Part shown: one piece after another, positions 34,302-44,049 of the stretch
Layout: each line of letters begins with the position of its first letter
How positions within the stretch are numbered: the first letter of the stretch is position 1
Source of the DNA: Oceanispirochaeta sp963676905
GTDB taxonomy: Bacteria > Spirochaetota > Spirochaetia > DSM-2461
DNA: 64,000 bases
Assembly: GCA_963676905.2 (NCBI GenBank)
Contig: CAXXVE010000001.1
Span: 1,054,001 to 1,118,000, forward strand
Direction of reading: 5' to 3'
The notes under the pieces: model-generated
What the model was told of the DNA's origin: nothing
Databases searched by the model: none
What the model saw: the letters and a program-made list of their open reading frames with translations, nothing else
Program-made: the position numbers and the translations under genes

Positions 34302-35807
34302 GTGAGCGAAGACTTTGTCTTGCAGTTAAAAAATATAAGAAAAGAGTATCCCGGTGTTACGGCCTTGAAGAATGTATCCCTTGAAATCAAGAAGGGTGAG
34401 ATTCTGGGACTGATCGGTGAAAATGGAGCCGGTAAGTCTACTCTTATCAAGACCTGTTCGGGAGCCGTTATTCCCACTTCAGGTAAAATCGTTGTCAACG
34501 GCAAGGAATTTACCCATATGAGCCCCCAGTTGGCCAAGGAAAACGGAATTGCCATTATCTACCAGGAATTCAATAACGTCAGAGAGCTGTCTGCCGCTGA
34601 GAACCTGTTTCTGGGAGATCCCATCAGAAAGGGAATTGTCATTGACCGGAAGGCAATGGAACGGGAGGCCAAAAAAGCCTTTGCCCAGCTGAATATCAAT
34701 ATAGACCCCAAAGTTCTCGTTGGAGAGCTGACCGTGGGGTATCAGCAGATGATCGAAATTGCAAAAGCCATACAGCAGGATGCCAAAGTCCTGATTATGG
34801 ATGAGCCCTCTGCTCCGCTGACAAATGCGGAAGTGGAAAGTCTCTATAAAGTATGCGAGTTACTGAAATCCAAGGGTGTTTCAATTATATATATCTCTCA
34901 CAAGCTTGAAGAGATCTTTAAACTCTCAAGCCGGATTGTCGTTCTCAGGGACGGTGAGTACATTGATACTCTCCAGACAGCAGAGAGCAATGTAGATGAA
35001 CTTATCCGCCTGATGGTGGGCCGGGAACTGAAGGATACTTTTCCGGCAAGACCTCCTCTCAATGGAGACGGTGAGGTTTTCTTTGAGGCCAGAAATGTTA
35101 CCGGAAACGGAGACAAGAATATAAACCTGAAGATCCGCAAGGGTGAAGTCCTCGGACTCGGAGGTCTTGTGGGTGCCGGAAGAACCGAGCTGGCACAGAT
35201 GATTTTCGGGGCTGTACATAAGACAGACGGGCAGTTCTTTCTGAAGGGAGAAGAGATTAATCCCAAGTCTCCCAGAGAGGCTATCGATATGGGTATCGCC
35301 CTTGTTCCCGAAGACCGGAAAAGGCATGGAGCCCTTCTGGGTGTTTCGGTAAAGAACAATATCAATATGCCCATCTATAGGCTGATCTCAAAGTTCGCAG
35401 TTATCAATTCATCAAAAGAGACTGTGACCACAGAGAAGTACAGACAGGAACTGCTGATTAAGACCCCGACCATTCACCAGGAAGTAAAGAACCTCAGCGG
35501 AGGTAACCAGCAGAAAGTAATTCTGGGTAAATGGCTGGCAGCCAACTCGGAGCTGATCATCCTGGACGAGCCTACACGGGGTATCGATGTAGGTGCCAAG
35601 TTTGAGATATACAAGCTCGTCAACCAGCTTGTGGAATCAGGAAAAACCGTTCTCCTTATCTCGTCGGAGATGGAAGAGCTGATGGGAATGTCCGACCGCA
35701 TTATTGTTTTTGCGGAAGGACGGATCACCGGTGAATTAAAAAAAGAAGAATTTGAACAACATCTGATCCTGAAAATGGCATCCGATGTTCAGGAGGATGA
35801 AAAGTGA
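34302..35807 (+). CDS. Sugar ABC transporter ATPase, RbsA/MglA type
   Basis: The 501-residue protein has two ATPase domains in tandem. The first has Walker A GENGAGKSTL (about 42-51) and Walker B VLIMDEPSAPL. The second has a degenerate P-loop region GLGGLVGAGRTEL, but signature LSGGNQQKV and Walker B LIILDEPTRGIDVGAK. This asymmetry is usual in the family. GTG start, with AGGGAGAG upstream. It overlaps the permease start by four bases. It drives sugar uptake together with the preceding binding protein. Confidence 0.94.
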   Translation: MSEDFVLQLKNIRKEYPGVTALKNVSLEIKKGEILGLIGENGAGKSTLIKTCSGAVIPTSGKIVVNGKEFTHMSPQLAKENGIAIIYQEFNNVRELSAAENLFLGDPIRKGIVIDRKAMEREAKKAFAQLNINIDPKVLVGELTVGYQQMIEIAKAIQQDAKVLIMDEPSAPLTNAEVESLYKVCELLKSKGVSIIYISHKLEEIFKLSSRIVVLRDGEYIDTLQTAESNVDELIRLMVGRELKDTFPARPPLNGDGEVFFEARNVTGNGDKNINLKIRKGEVLGLGGLVGAGRTELAQMIFGAVHKTDGQFFLKGEEINPKSPREAIDMGIALVPEDRKRHGALLGVSVKNNINMPIYRLISKFAVINSSKETVTTEKYRQELLIKTPTIHQEVKNLSGGNQQKVILGKWLAANSELIILDEPTRGIDVGAKFEIYKLVNQLVESGKTVLLISSEMEELMGMSDRIIVFAEGRITGELKKEEFEQHLILKMASDVQEDEK

Positions 35808-36751
35808 AGGACATTGTAATAGCCAGGCTGAAAAAGAGTGCTATCTGGTTTGTACTGCTGCTGCTTATCGTAGTTTTTGCATCGGCAAACCCGAGATTTT
35901 TATCAATGAATAACCTGTTTACAATAGCAAGGCAGGTTTCAATGTATGGAATCGCATCTATCGGAATGACCTTTGTAATTCTGATTGCGGGAATCGACCT
36001 TTCGACAGGTTCGATTATCACGATTGTAAACGTAATGTGCGCCTATCTGATGGTTAACATGGGATTCGGAATGGTTGAGGCTGTGACTGTATCCCTGCTT
36101 CTGGCGGTTCTCATCGGAACCCTTAACGGTATGCTTATCTCAACAATCGGAATGCCTGCCATTATTGCGACCTTTGCGACCCAGACCATATTTGCAGGTC
36201 TTGCCTACCTCCTTTGCGGCGGTACTCCCATATACGGCTTTGATCCCCGGTTCAAGGTGATCGGCCAGGGATATGTGGGACCGGTTCCAGTGCCTGTAAT
36301 CATAATGTTTATCTGCTTTGCCCTGGGCTCCTTTATTTTGAACAAGACCTATTTCGGCCGCTACTTCTATGCTGTCGGCGGGAATGAGGAAGCCGCGGAA
36401 CTTTCAGGAATCCGCGTCGGACGGATCAAATATCTGATCTATGCTCTTTCCGGTCTTTTTGCGGGACTCGCCGGAATCGTAATGCTCTCCAGAACAAACT
36501 CCGCTCAGCCCACAGCCGGTCTGGGGTATGAGTTTGATGTTATCACATGTGTTGTTCTGGGTGGTGTTTCCATTGTCGGCGGCTTCGGTAAGATCTCCGG
36601 AGTTGTTGCAGGTGTTCTGATCATCGGTGTACTGACAAATGGAATGGTACTCCTCAATGTCAGCAACTATACACAGATGGTTGTTAAAGGAATCGTTCTG
36701 ATACTTGCAGTCGGTTTCGATACCCTCCAGAAAAAGAAGGCAATTGCCTGA
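35804..36751 (+). CDS. Sugar ABC permease, RbsC/XylH type
   Basis: The 315-residue inner-membrane protein has 8-10 hydrophobic segments and the family region AGIDLSTGSIITIVN near the N-terminus. The loop YFYAVGGNEEAAELSGIRV is the conserved ATPase-contact motif of BPD_transp_2 permeases. It starts at GTG within the end of the ATPase gene (GTGA overlap). It ends the operon, followed by a terminator 49 bases on. Confidence 0.93.
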   Translation: MKDIVIARLKKSAIWFVLLLLIVVFASANPRFLSMNNLFTIARQVSMYGIASIGMTFVILIAGIDLSTGSIITIVNVMCAYLMVNMGFGMVEAVTVSLLLAVLIGTLNGMLISTIGMPAIIATFATQTIFAGLAYLLCGGTPIYGFDPRFKVIGQGYVGPVPVPVIIMFICFALGSFILNKTYFGRYFYAVGGNEEAAELSGIRVGRIKYLIYALSGLFAGLAGIVMLSRTNSAQPTAGLGYEFDVITCVVLGGVSIVGGFGKISGVVAGVLIIGVLTNGMVLLNVSNYTQMVVKGIVLILAVGFDTLQKKKAIA

Positions 36752-36799
36752 AGTAGAACCAAACCTCCACTTTAAGAATTCATAATAAAAAGTTGAAAG

Positions 36800-36830
36800 C
36801 CTGCCGATGTGTTACACGGCAGGTTTTTTT
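36800..36830 (+). terminator. Terminator of the ribose-type ABC operon
   Basis: CCTGCCG and CGGCAGG form a 7-bp stem, with extra TGT/ACA pairing in the loop, followed by seven T residues. Confidence 0.88.
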
Positions 36831-36871
36831 GTCTTCGGGTGTTTACGCTCAGAGCCCTCTCATTTCAGTAT

Positions 36872-36900
36872 AAAAAAAGCCCGGAGGGGAACTCCGGGCT
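36872..36900 (-). terminator. Terminator of the FGGY kinase gene
   Basis: AGCCCGGAG and CTCCGGGCT form a 9-bp stem with a 5-base loop. On the minus strand it is followed by seven T residues. It stands back to back with the terminator of the ABC operon. Confidence 0.88.
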
Positions 36901-36928
36901 TTGTCGTCTGCTTTTCAGGCAGGAAGAA

Positions 36929-38536
36929 TCAAATCAGGTTTTCAATGGCTGAGCGCTCGATGGCCAGACCCTTGTGGTAGCGCTGGAAGAACTTGTTGAA
37001 TCCTTCCACATCCGCCTTGTCGGGCTGTACAGCTTCCCCGATGCTTCCCTTGAATACCTCGGCAATAAAGGCGGGGAAATCCTGGGAGCTATCCTCTCTT
37101 ACCATATAGGAGGCAAGCAGGGCGATTCCCCAGGCTCCTCCCTCTCCGGCTGTTTCCAGTACGGAAATGGGTGTTCCTGTGGCAGCCGCCATAATTTTCT
37201 GTCCCACTTCGGCGGCCTTGAAGAAACCTCCATGGCCACGGATCTCATCGACAATGACTCCTTCCTCTTCCATCAGGACATTGAGTCCCGTACGCATGGC
37301 GCAGAGGGCTGTAAAAAGATGTGACCTCATGAAGTTGGGAAGGTTGAAGCTGCTTTCCGGTGAACGGACAAAGAGGGGGCGCCCTTCGCTGAAGCCTGTC
37401 ATATGTTCACCCGATACGTAGCCAATGCTGAGAAGGCCACCGCAGTCGGGGTCGGCCTTGAGGGCCTGTTCCAGAAGGGTGTCATAGAGGACCGGTGTTG
37501 TGACATCAAAACCCAGAGCCTTGACCGCCTCTCCCAGAAGCCCCATCCAGGCGTCATAGTCGGAGCTGCAGTTGTTGGAGTGGGCCATGCCCACAAGGTG
37601 GCCGTCGGGAGTTGTGACGAGATCAATTTCGGGGTGGACCTTCTTGAGGTCCTTCTCAAGAACAAGCATGGCGAATACAGAAGTTCCCGCTGAAACATTA
37701 CCGGTTCTCACAGCAACACTGTTGGTGGCGACCATTCCTGTTCCGGCATCGCCCTCAGGAGGACAGACAGAAACTCCGGGAGCAAGCTTTCCGCTTGAAT
37801 CCAGCAGTGCAGCACCCTCTTCAGTCAGGAATCCTGCAGTCTTTCCTGCCACAAGAACTTCAGGAAGGATCTCTTTGGTTTTCCATGAGAAACCCTTTGA
37901 TTCATGGAACTTGTCAAACTGGCTGCACATAGTCAGGTTGAAGTCCTTTGTTTTAAGGTCTATTGGGAACATACCCGAGGCTTCACCGATTCCCATCGTC
38001 TTTGAACCTGTCAGTTTCCAGTGAACATAACCGGCAAGGGTTGTAATAAAGGCAACATCTTTGACATGATCTTCACCATTCAGAATCGCCTGGTGAAGAT
38101 GGGCGATACTCCAGCGCTGGGGGATGGGGTAGTTGAAGAGTCCGGTCAGCTCCTTTGACGCCTGACCTGTAAAGTTGTTCCTCCATGTTCTGAAGGGGAC
38201 CAGGAGATTGTCATCCTTGTCGAAGGCAAGATAACCATGCATCATACCGCTGAAGCCGAGAGCCTTGAGCTTTGTCAGGGAAACTCCCCACTTGTCTTCA
38301 ACATCCTGTGCCAGAGACGCATAACTGGCCTGGACTCCCGCCCATACTTCATCAAGAGCATATGTCCAGATACCGTCTATCTGTGAATTTTCCCATCCGA
38401 AGCTTCCGGATGCGAGGGGCATTTTATCGTCTCCGATCAGTACGGCTTTGATCCGGGTGGATCCGAGCTCAATACCGACACTGGCTCCGCCGTTTTTAAT
38501 ACTCTCTGCAATAGATTTTTTCTTTTCTGAATCCAT
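36929..38536 (-). CDS. FGGY-family carbohydrate kinase
   Basis: The 535-residue sugar kinase has the N-terminal loop VGIELGSTRIKAVLIG, the central GFSGMMHGYLAFD, the catalytic region PPEGDAGTGMVATNS and the C-terminal GHGGFFKAAEVGQKI. It is longer and more divergent than the xylulokinase-like gene at 28331, so it may phosphorylate another ketose or polyol. The ATG at 38536 follows GGGAAGGG; the ATG ten codons earlier has no ribosome site. It is convergent with the ABC operon and divergent from the HAD gene. An operator-like AATCGATT lies in the shared upstream region, nearer the HAD gene. Confidence 0.87.
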   Translation of the reverse strand: MDSEKKKSIAESIKNGGASVGIELGSTRIKAVLIGDDKMPLASGSFGWENSQIDGIWTYALDEVWAGVQASYASLAQDVEDKWGVSLTKLKALGFSGMMHGYLAFDKDDNLLVPFRTWRNNFTGQASKELTGLFNYPIPQRWSIAHLHQAILNGEDHVKDVAFITTLAGYVHWKLTGSKTMGIGEASGMFPIDLKTKDFNLTMCSQFDKFHESKGFSWKTKEILPEVLVAGKTAGFLTEEGAALLDSSGKLAPGVSVCPPEGDAGTGMVATNSVAVRTGNVSAGTSVFAMLVLEKDLKKVHPEIDLVTTPDGHLVGMAHSNNCSSDYDAWMGLLGEAVKALGFDVTTPVLYDTLLEQALKADPDCGGLLSIGYVSGEHMTGFSEGRPLFVRSPESSFNLPNFMRSHLFTALCAMRTGLNVLMEEEGVIVDEIRGHGGFFKAAEVGQKIMAAATGTPISVLETAGEGGAWGIALLASYMVREDSSQDFPAFIAEVFKGSIGEAVQPDKADVEGFNKFFQRYHKGLAIERSAIENLI

Positions 38537-38766
38537 ATCCCTTCCCGTTTTTTGTTTTTGAACCATTCAATAGAAGGATCTGCATGTTTCATGAACAGTG
38601 TTCTGTCATTGAATATCAGTAAATCCTTTTCGAAATGATAAATAGTTCATTTGTTCAAGTCTGAATAATATAGCATGATTAGTAACATAAATAAATCTGG
38701 AATCAGAAAATATGGGCATTAATTTATGGGATTTGAATAAATATTTGTTTTCAAAAAAATTACAAT

Positions 38767-38778
38767 GTAATCGATTGC
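38767..38778. promoter_or_regulatory. AATCGATT operator between FGGY kinase and HAD genes
   Basis: GTAATCGATTGC contains the AATCGATT core at 38769-38776 and the flanking GTAATCGATT seen in the other sites. It lies 53 bases before the HAD start. The rest of the 38537-38828 interval is AT-rich and without a supported gene. Confidence 0.65.
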
Positions 38779-38828
38779 TTAAATGTTAAAAATTAAGTAG
38801 TTTTTAGAAAAATTATAAGGACTATATT

Positions 38829-39506
38829 TTGATTCAGACTGTAATATTCGACATGGACGGCGTCCTTCTCGACAGTGAACATATCCATAAATCCATTAAT
38901 CAGCACTACTTCTCCGAGATAGGCATCCCTGTCAGCGACAGGGAGTATGAAGAGAACTTTGTAGGACTGCCTTTAAGGGACATGTTCGTGTTTCTTCAAA
39001 AGGATCATAAGCTGCCTGAATCCGTCGATCGCCACCTTGAAGAGTGCGGAAACCGAATTCTTGAGGGTTTTGAGAATGCCGCCCTCACAGCTGCAGAGGG
39101 GGTGGAAGAGCTGCTGAAAGAGCTGAAGGCCAGAGGAATGAATCTGGCTGTAGGATCATCTTCCTCTCCTGAGCTGATTGCTCTGATTATCCGGAAAATC
39201 GGCCTGGCGGGGTATTTCGATACTCTTGTCAGCGGATATGAGGTTGCGAAAGGAAAACCGAATCCGGATCTTTTCCTTCATATCGGAAAATTTTTCTCTA
39301 CACCCCCTGAAAACTGCCTTGTCATCGAGGATTCCACTCAGGGTGTGGAAGCTTCTTACCGCGCCGGAATGAACACTGTAGGTGTTAAGAATATCTCCTC
39401 CGGGGAACAGAACCTGGAGAAAGCCGGCCTTGTTATAGATGACTTCTCTAAAGAGGAAAGACAATCGGTACTGGATGCTCTAAACTCCGAAACTGCCCGG
39501 ATATAA
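38829..39506 (+). CDS. HAD-superfamily phosphatase/phosphoglucomutase-like
   Basis: The 225-residue protein has HAD motif I in FDMDGVLLDSE, a helical cap domain (about 18-85), motif II in VGSSSSPEL, motif III Lys in AKGKPNPD and motif IV in VIEDSTQGVEA. The E after DSE and the IEDS motif resemble beta-phosphoglucomutase and sugar-phosphate phosphatases of the YniC/GPP group. The start appears to be TTG, with TAAGGA upstream; the next residues fit the family N-terminus. The local operator suggests it joins the polyol regulon, perhaps removing phosphate from a polyol or sugar phosphate. Confidence 0.87.
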   Translation: MIQTVIFDMDGVLLDSEHIHKSINQHYFSEIGIPVSDREYEENFVGLPLRDMFVFLQKDHKLPESVDRHLEECGNRILEGFENAALTAAEGVEELLKELKARGMNLAVGSSSSPELIALIIRKIGLAGYFDTLVSGYEVAKGKPNPDLFLHIGKFFSTPPENCLVIEDSTQGVEASYRAGMNTVGVKNISSGEQNLEKAGLVIDDFSKEERQSVLDALNSETARI

Positions 39507-39528
39507 AAGACAGGCGGCAGTACAGGAC

Positions 39529-40095
39529 TCAGACATCAGCCTCCTTGAGGTAGATCATACGGGAATCCCTGAAATTGCCGCCTTCCAGAAGAAGTACAGT
39601 TGCAATGACTGTGACCTCTGCTCCCACGGCTTCAAGAAGATCACATGCCGCTGTGATGGAGCCTCCGGTGGAGATTACATCCTCCACAATACAAACCCTC
39701 TTTCCTCTGATTCTCTCAATATCCAGTCCGTCGAGGACCAGGGTCTGATCCCCGCCGCTTGTAATTGAGTCGGAGGGAGTCATTATGGGTTTCTGCATAT
39801 ATTTTTTGGCTGATTTCCGGATCACTGCAAACCTGGGGTGTTCAAGGAGGGCTGCAATTTCATGGCAGAGAGTTATCCCCTTTGCCTCAACAGTGACAAG
39901 GTAGTCAAACTCCTTCAGAAGATCCTTTTCCTTCATCCTGTGCACCAGATGGACGGCGCACTTTTTGTTCAGTTCCACATCCCCCAGCATCACAAAGGAG
40001 GCCACCTCCTGGTTTGTTCCTCTCAGTTTTACGACCGGCAGATCTCTCTTCAGGTCATCCGCAAGAATCAGTTCAAATGTCTTTCTCTCTTTCAA
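39529..40095 (-). CDS. Purine-type phosphoribosyltransferase
   Basis: The 188-residue type I phosphoribosyltransferase has the PRPP-binding motif VCIVEDVISTGGSITAA (about 130-146) and an upstream loop EAKGITLCHEIA typical of adenine/xanthine phosphoribosyltransferases. It should make a nucleotide from a free purine base and PRPP in the cytoplasm. The base cannot be assigned with certainty. It is convergent with the HAD gene, 22 bases apart, and has no clear partner genes. Confidence 0.85.
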   Translation of the reverse strand: MKERKTFELILADDLKRDLPVVKLRGTNQEVASFVMLGDVELNKKCAVHLVHRMKEKDLLKEFDYLVTVEAKGITLCHEIAALLEHPRFAVIRKSAKKYMQKPIMTPSDSITSGGDQTLVLDGLDIERIRGKRVCIVEDVISTGGSITAACDLLEAVGAEVTVIATVLLLEGGNFRDSRMIYLKEADV

Positions 40096-40281
40096 TTGTC
40101 TTTCCTTGTAGCTGTTTCACTGTTCATTCTAGAGAATCCGGGGCTGGATATAAAGGCTGAATTAGATTTTAAGAAAGATAAGAGCCTGTCTGTTCCGAAA
40201 ACCTCGAGGGGTGCTGAACGCCTTTTTTACATAAAGTGTTGATGGGAAAGGATGATATAATACAGGATAAAAGGAGTTGTC

Positions 40282-41442
40282 ATGATAAAAGAGAGACTGG
40301 ATACTCTATTGAAATCCTTTATTGAAAAAGGCCCCAGAGGCTGCTCCTGTTCAGTTGTCCATAAGGGAGAACAGGTCTATTCGGGATGCTTCGGCTATGC
40401 AGAGGCAAAGACTCCTGTGACAGAGGACAGTCTTTTCCGCATCTATTCCATGACCAAGGTTATTACCTGCACCGCCGCACTCAAGCTGTTTGAAGAGGGC
40501 CGGTTTCTGATGCATGACCCCCTCTGCGAATACCTCCCCGAATTCAGGGATATGGAGTATGTCTCTCCCACTCCCAACGGACACTTTGAAGTGAAAAAAT
40601 CTGAAAGGCCCATCCTCGTTAAGGATCTTTTTGCCATGACAAGCGGACTCTGCTATCCCGATATAGACAGTGAGGCAGGGCGGCGCATGTCGGTAAAGAT
40701 GGATGAACTGAAGCACTATTATGACAACGGAGAGGTTCTCTCCCTCAGAGACTACTCCAAGGCTCTTGCGACAGTTCCCCTTGCTTTTGAGCCGGGAACG
40801 CACTGGCGTTACGGTACCAGTCACGATATTCTGGGCGCTTTTATCGAAGTGGTCTCAGGCAGGAATTTTGATACCTTCCTGAAGGATGAGATATTCGAGC
40901 CTCTCGAAATGAAGGATACAGGATTCCGCTGGTCTGAAGAGAGCGTCAGCCGGGTCTGTCCCTACTATCACAAAGATGAAAAGGGGAACTACACAGTCCT
41001 CAGTGACCAGGACTACTGGCACGAAAACAACCGGTGGCCGCCCATAGGCGGGGCAGGGCTGCTCTCCACACTGGGGGATTATCAGAAGTTTGCGTCCATG
41101 CTTGCAGAATCTGGAACCCTGAAGGGTATCCGTATTCTGGGACGCAGCACCATTGATATGATGAGGACCAATCTTCTGACCCCCGAAATGATGAAGGATT
41201 TCAACTGGGAGGTTCAGAAAGGATACGGCTACGGCTTCGGGGTAAGAACGGCCCTCAACCGGGGAATTGGAGGGTTCAACTCCAGTCCCGGAGAGTTCGG
41301 CTGGGCCGGACTTGCGGGAACCTATGTTCTTGCTGATCCGGGCGAGAGACTTTCAGTTGTTTATATGCAGCAGCTCTCTCCCAGCCTGGAGGACGTTCTC
41401 CATCCGCGGATCAGGGCCGTTGTATACGGAGCTCTCATATAG
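40282..41442 (+). CDS. Serine hydrolase of the beta-lactamase/esterase (class C-like) family
   Basis: The 386-residue protein has the SxxK active-site motif SMTK (Ser 56, Lys 59) and a Tyr motif region WRYGTSHD (about 172-179). The third motif lies in the GWAGLAGTYV segment. It has no signal peptide, so a cytoplasmic esterase or peptidase-like role is more likely than penicillin defence. An AAAAGGAG site lies 6 bases before the ATG. The gene downstream is an MFS transporter on the same strand. The substrate is unknown. Confidence 0.87.
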   Translation: MIKERLDTLLKSFIEKGPRGCSCSVVHKGEQVYSGCFGYAEAKTPVTEDSLFRIYSMTKVITCTAALKLFEEGRFLMHDPLCEYLPEFRDMEYVSPTPNGHFEVKKSERPILVKDLFAMTSGLCYPDIDSEAGRRMSVKMDELKHYYDNGEVLSLRDYSKALATVPLAFEPGTHWRYGTSHDILGAFIEVVSGRNFDTFLKDEIFEPLEMKDTGFRWSEESVSRVCPYYHKDEKGNYTVLSDQDYWHENNRWPPIGGAGLLSTLGDYQKFASMLAESGTLKGIRILGRSTIDMMRTNLLTPEMMKDFNWEVQKGYGYGFGVRTALNRGIGGFNSSPGEFGWAGLAGTYVLADPGERLSVVYMQQLSPSLEDVLHPRIRAVVYGALI

Positions 41443-41717
41443 ACAGTGCCCGGGAGGCCTTTTTAATCGTCTCTCATCATCTCCCATTGACACAGATAAA
41501 ATTCAGGTAGTAAGGTTGTTCTGCGTTAACGTACACACAAAACCTGGCAGCATGTTCGGAAAGAGCTGATTTCACTCTTCTCAGTGTCAGAAAACTCTGA
41601 TGAATCTCCCCCGGGAAGAAAAGAAGGAAAGAGTATGAAAAAAGAACTCTGCCATACAGGGATGGCACTGCAATATTATACGGTGATTACAGACGGCCTT
41701 CTCAAGGCGGTGCAGCC

Positions 41718-42875
41718 GTGATTTACTCCGTTATCCAGTACCTCTTTTATACTCTTCACGGCTGTTTCCTGCCCTATGTGACGGTCTTTCTGATGGAGTG
41801 GGGAGTGGATACTGTCGCCATCGGGCTGATACTGTCGGCCAATGCCGCGGTTATGGTTCTGGCCCAGGTTTTCTGGGGTATTGCCGCCGACAAGGTCGGT
41901 TCTGTCAAAAAGGTCTTTCAGTTCAATCTTCTGGCCGCATCGGTTCTTATATTTATAATCACCTTTGTCAGATCCACCTGGCTGTTGGTCCTGCTTTTCC
42001 CGCTGACAACTTTCTTTGTCGGTCCCCTCATGCCCCTTATTGATAACTGGATGTCCCGGGTTCTCAGGGACAGAACCGATACAAACTACGGAAAATCAAG
42101 ACTGTGGGGTTCCATCGGTTTTGCCATAATGGTGACTTTTCTGGGGCGTATGGTGGAGTCCGGCTACGCCGCCCTTCCTTTCCGCATCTACGGACTTGTC
42201 GGAATTATTACACTCCTGCTTATCTCCCGTATACCCGATGTGGAGCCTGAGCACAAGGAGGGGGGACACTCCTTTCTGGTTCACTTCAGTCAGCTGATGG
42301 CCAACAGGAAGTATGTTGTCTTTGTTGTTCTTTCCACTCTTGTTTTTCTGGCAGTGCAGCCCTCTCTTGGCTTCCTTCCCAAGCTGATTGAGGCTGCAAA
42401 GGCGGGGCCGGCAGTCTATGGTGTAGCCATGGCAATCAGCGCCCTTTCGGAGATTCCTTTTTTCTATCTGGGAAGCCGTCTGCTTAAAAAATACAGTCCC
42501 CGGAAGCTGCTGCTTCTGTCGTTTATGTTCTTTGCCGCCCGTCTGCTTATCAGCGCGGTCTTTCACTCTCCCGCAGCCATTCTTGTGTCTCAGCTTTTTC
42601 AGGGATTCGGGTACAGCATCTTTCTTATTACGAGTCTGGTCTATATCGATGATCTGGCCTCTCCCTCCTGCCGGGCAACCGCATTTCTCCTGGGAAGCGC
42701 TGCCTATACCGGAGTCAGCGGGATTGCGGGCAACTATCTGGGGGGAAGGGTGATTGAAGCCTCTGGAATCCTGAGCCTTTATGGCATCGGGTCCTTTGTG
42801 ATTGCAGCGGCTGCTCTTCTGTTTGCTCTCTCTTCTTATATTGAGAGAAGGCGCAGAACTGCCGCAGCAGACTGA
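41718..42875 (+). CDS. MFS transporter
   Basis: The 385-residue membrane protein has about 12 segments and the loop motif GIAADKVGSVKK between segments 2 and 3. It resembles the LacY/NupG-like MFS_1_like group. The only plausible start is GTG at 41718, with AAGGCGG upstream, as the frame has no ATG after the last upstream stop. The substrate is unknown; a nucleoside or sugar is possible. The 275 bases before it show no gene I can support. Confidence 0.86.
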   Translation: MIYSVIQYLFYTLHGCFLPYVTVFLMEWGVDTVAIGLILSANAAVMVLAQVFWGIAADKVGSVKKVFQFNLLAASVLIFIITFVRSTWLLVLLFPLTTFFVGPLMPLIDNWMSRVLRDRTDTNYGKSRLWGSIGFAIMVTFLGRMVESGYAALPFRIYGLVGIITLLLISRIPDVEPEHKEGGHSFLVHFSQLMANRKYVVFVVLSTLVFLAVQPSLGFLPKLIEAAKAGPAVYGVAMAISALSEIPFFYLGSRLLKKYSPRKLLLLSFMFFAARLLISAVFHSPAAILVSQLFQGFGYSIFLITSLVYIDDLASPSCRATAFLLGSAAYTGVSGIAGNYLGGRVIEASGILSLYGIGSFVIAAAALLFALSSYIERRRRTAAAD

Positions 42876-42882
42876 TCCGGTT

Positions 42883-44016
42883 CTACTCCCCTGTCTTCCA
42901 GTAGATAATGCCTCCGGTAAAGGCCGTGAGGGGGGCCACAAGAACAAGGCCGAAGCTTCCCACAAGGGTGTGAAGTATCTCGGCACTTACGTAACTCAGG
43001 TTGATCACATTGAGAATGGGGGTTCCCTGGGCCATAAATACCATCAGCAGTGCGGTATAACCTCCTGAGTAGGCCAGAAGCAGGGTGGTGGTCATGGTTC
43101 CCACAACTGAGCGTCCCACCTTCAGACCCGACACTGTCAGCTCCTTGAAGTGAATATCAGGCTTCTTGTGTATGATCTCATGCATTGAGGCTGAGATATC
43201 CATTGCAATATCCATTACAGCCCCCGATGAGGCGAGAAATATACCAGAAATAAAGATTGAGTTCAGGTCCAGATAGGCATAGCCCGAATAGAGAAGGGTC
43301 TCCGAGAAGGGCTTGATGGCTCCGTGTATATGGAAGGCCTTTCCAAAGATGATAGAGAGGATTGAGGTGAAGATAATCCCCGATACTGTTCCTATAAAGG
43401 CGGTAAGCCCTTTCTTTGTCAGCCCTCCCACAAGAAAGATAATGACCGCAGAGATAACGGCCACTGTAACAAGTGAGACAAGAATCGGGTTGATTCCAGC
43501 CAGAAACCCGGGAATCAGAATCTTCCATATCATAATGCCTGTAAAGGCGAAGGAGATCACTGCGTTAAATCCTGTCCAACCCGCATAGATAACCAACAGG
43601 AGGATAAAGAGAATGAGCAGAACCATCTCGGTGGTTATCCGGTAGTGATCGATGATATTGGTATAGACCATTCTCCCCTGACCATCGATGTCGATAACAA
43701 TCAGGGCCTTGTCTCCCGGGGTGAACATCTTGTCCAGCTCCAGTTTGCCCATCAGAATATTGGTGGAACCGGTTGTCTGGCCCTTGAAGGTTCCATTCAG
43801 TATCTCCAGCTCCACCTCCTGATTCCCTGTTTTGATAATGCCGTACTGTTCCAGCTCACTGTTGTCTGTAGACAGTACAAGGGCCCGGGCCCTTTCAGAG
43901 TGTCCTGCTTTTGTTTTTTTGGGAACTGTGGGAATAATAATCAGTACCAGGCTCAGTGCCAGAACTACGGCGGTAAAGATATGGTCTCTTTTTTTCTCTG
44001 TTGAGATAAGCTGCAA
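42883..44016 (-). CDS. YibE/F-family membrane protein
   Basis: The 377-residue membrane protein has an N-terminal segment (about 13-32), an extracytoplasmic beta-rich part (about 40-125) and then seven or so membrane segments. It includes the YibE/F hallmark SGAVMDIAMDISASMHEI. The function of the family is not established. It is convergent with the MFS gene, 7 bases apart, and lies downstream of alkaline phosphatase on the same strand, with a hairpin between them. Confidence 0.88.
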   Translation of the reverse strand: MQLISTEKKRDHIFTAVVLALSLVLIIIPTVPKKTKAGHSERARALVLSTDNSELEQYGIIKTGNQEVELEILNGTFKGQTTGSTNILMGKLELDKMFTPGDKALIVIDIDGQGRMVYTNIIDHYRITTEMVLLILFILLLVIYAGWTGFNAVISFAFTGIMIWKILIPGFLAGINPILVSLVTVAVISAVIIFLVGGLTKKGLTAFIGTVSGIIFTSILSIIFGKAFHIHGAIKPFSETLLYSGYAYLDLNSIFISGIFLASSGAVMDIAMDISASMHEIIHKKPDIHFKELTVSGLKVGRSVVGTMTTTLLLAYSGGYTALLMVFMAQGTPILNVINLSYVSAEILHTLVGSFGLVLVAPLTAFTGGIIYWKTGE

Positions 44017-44049
44017 GGTCTCTCTCCTTTTTTACATTCCGCCCTCTCT

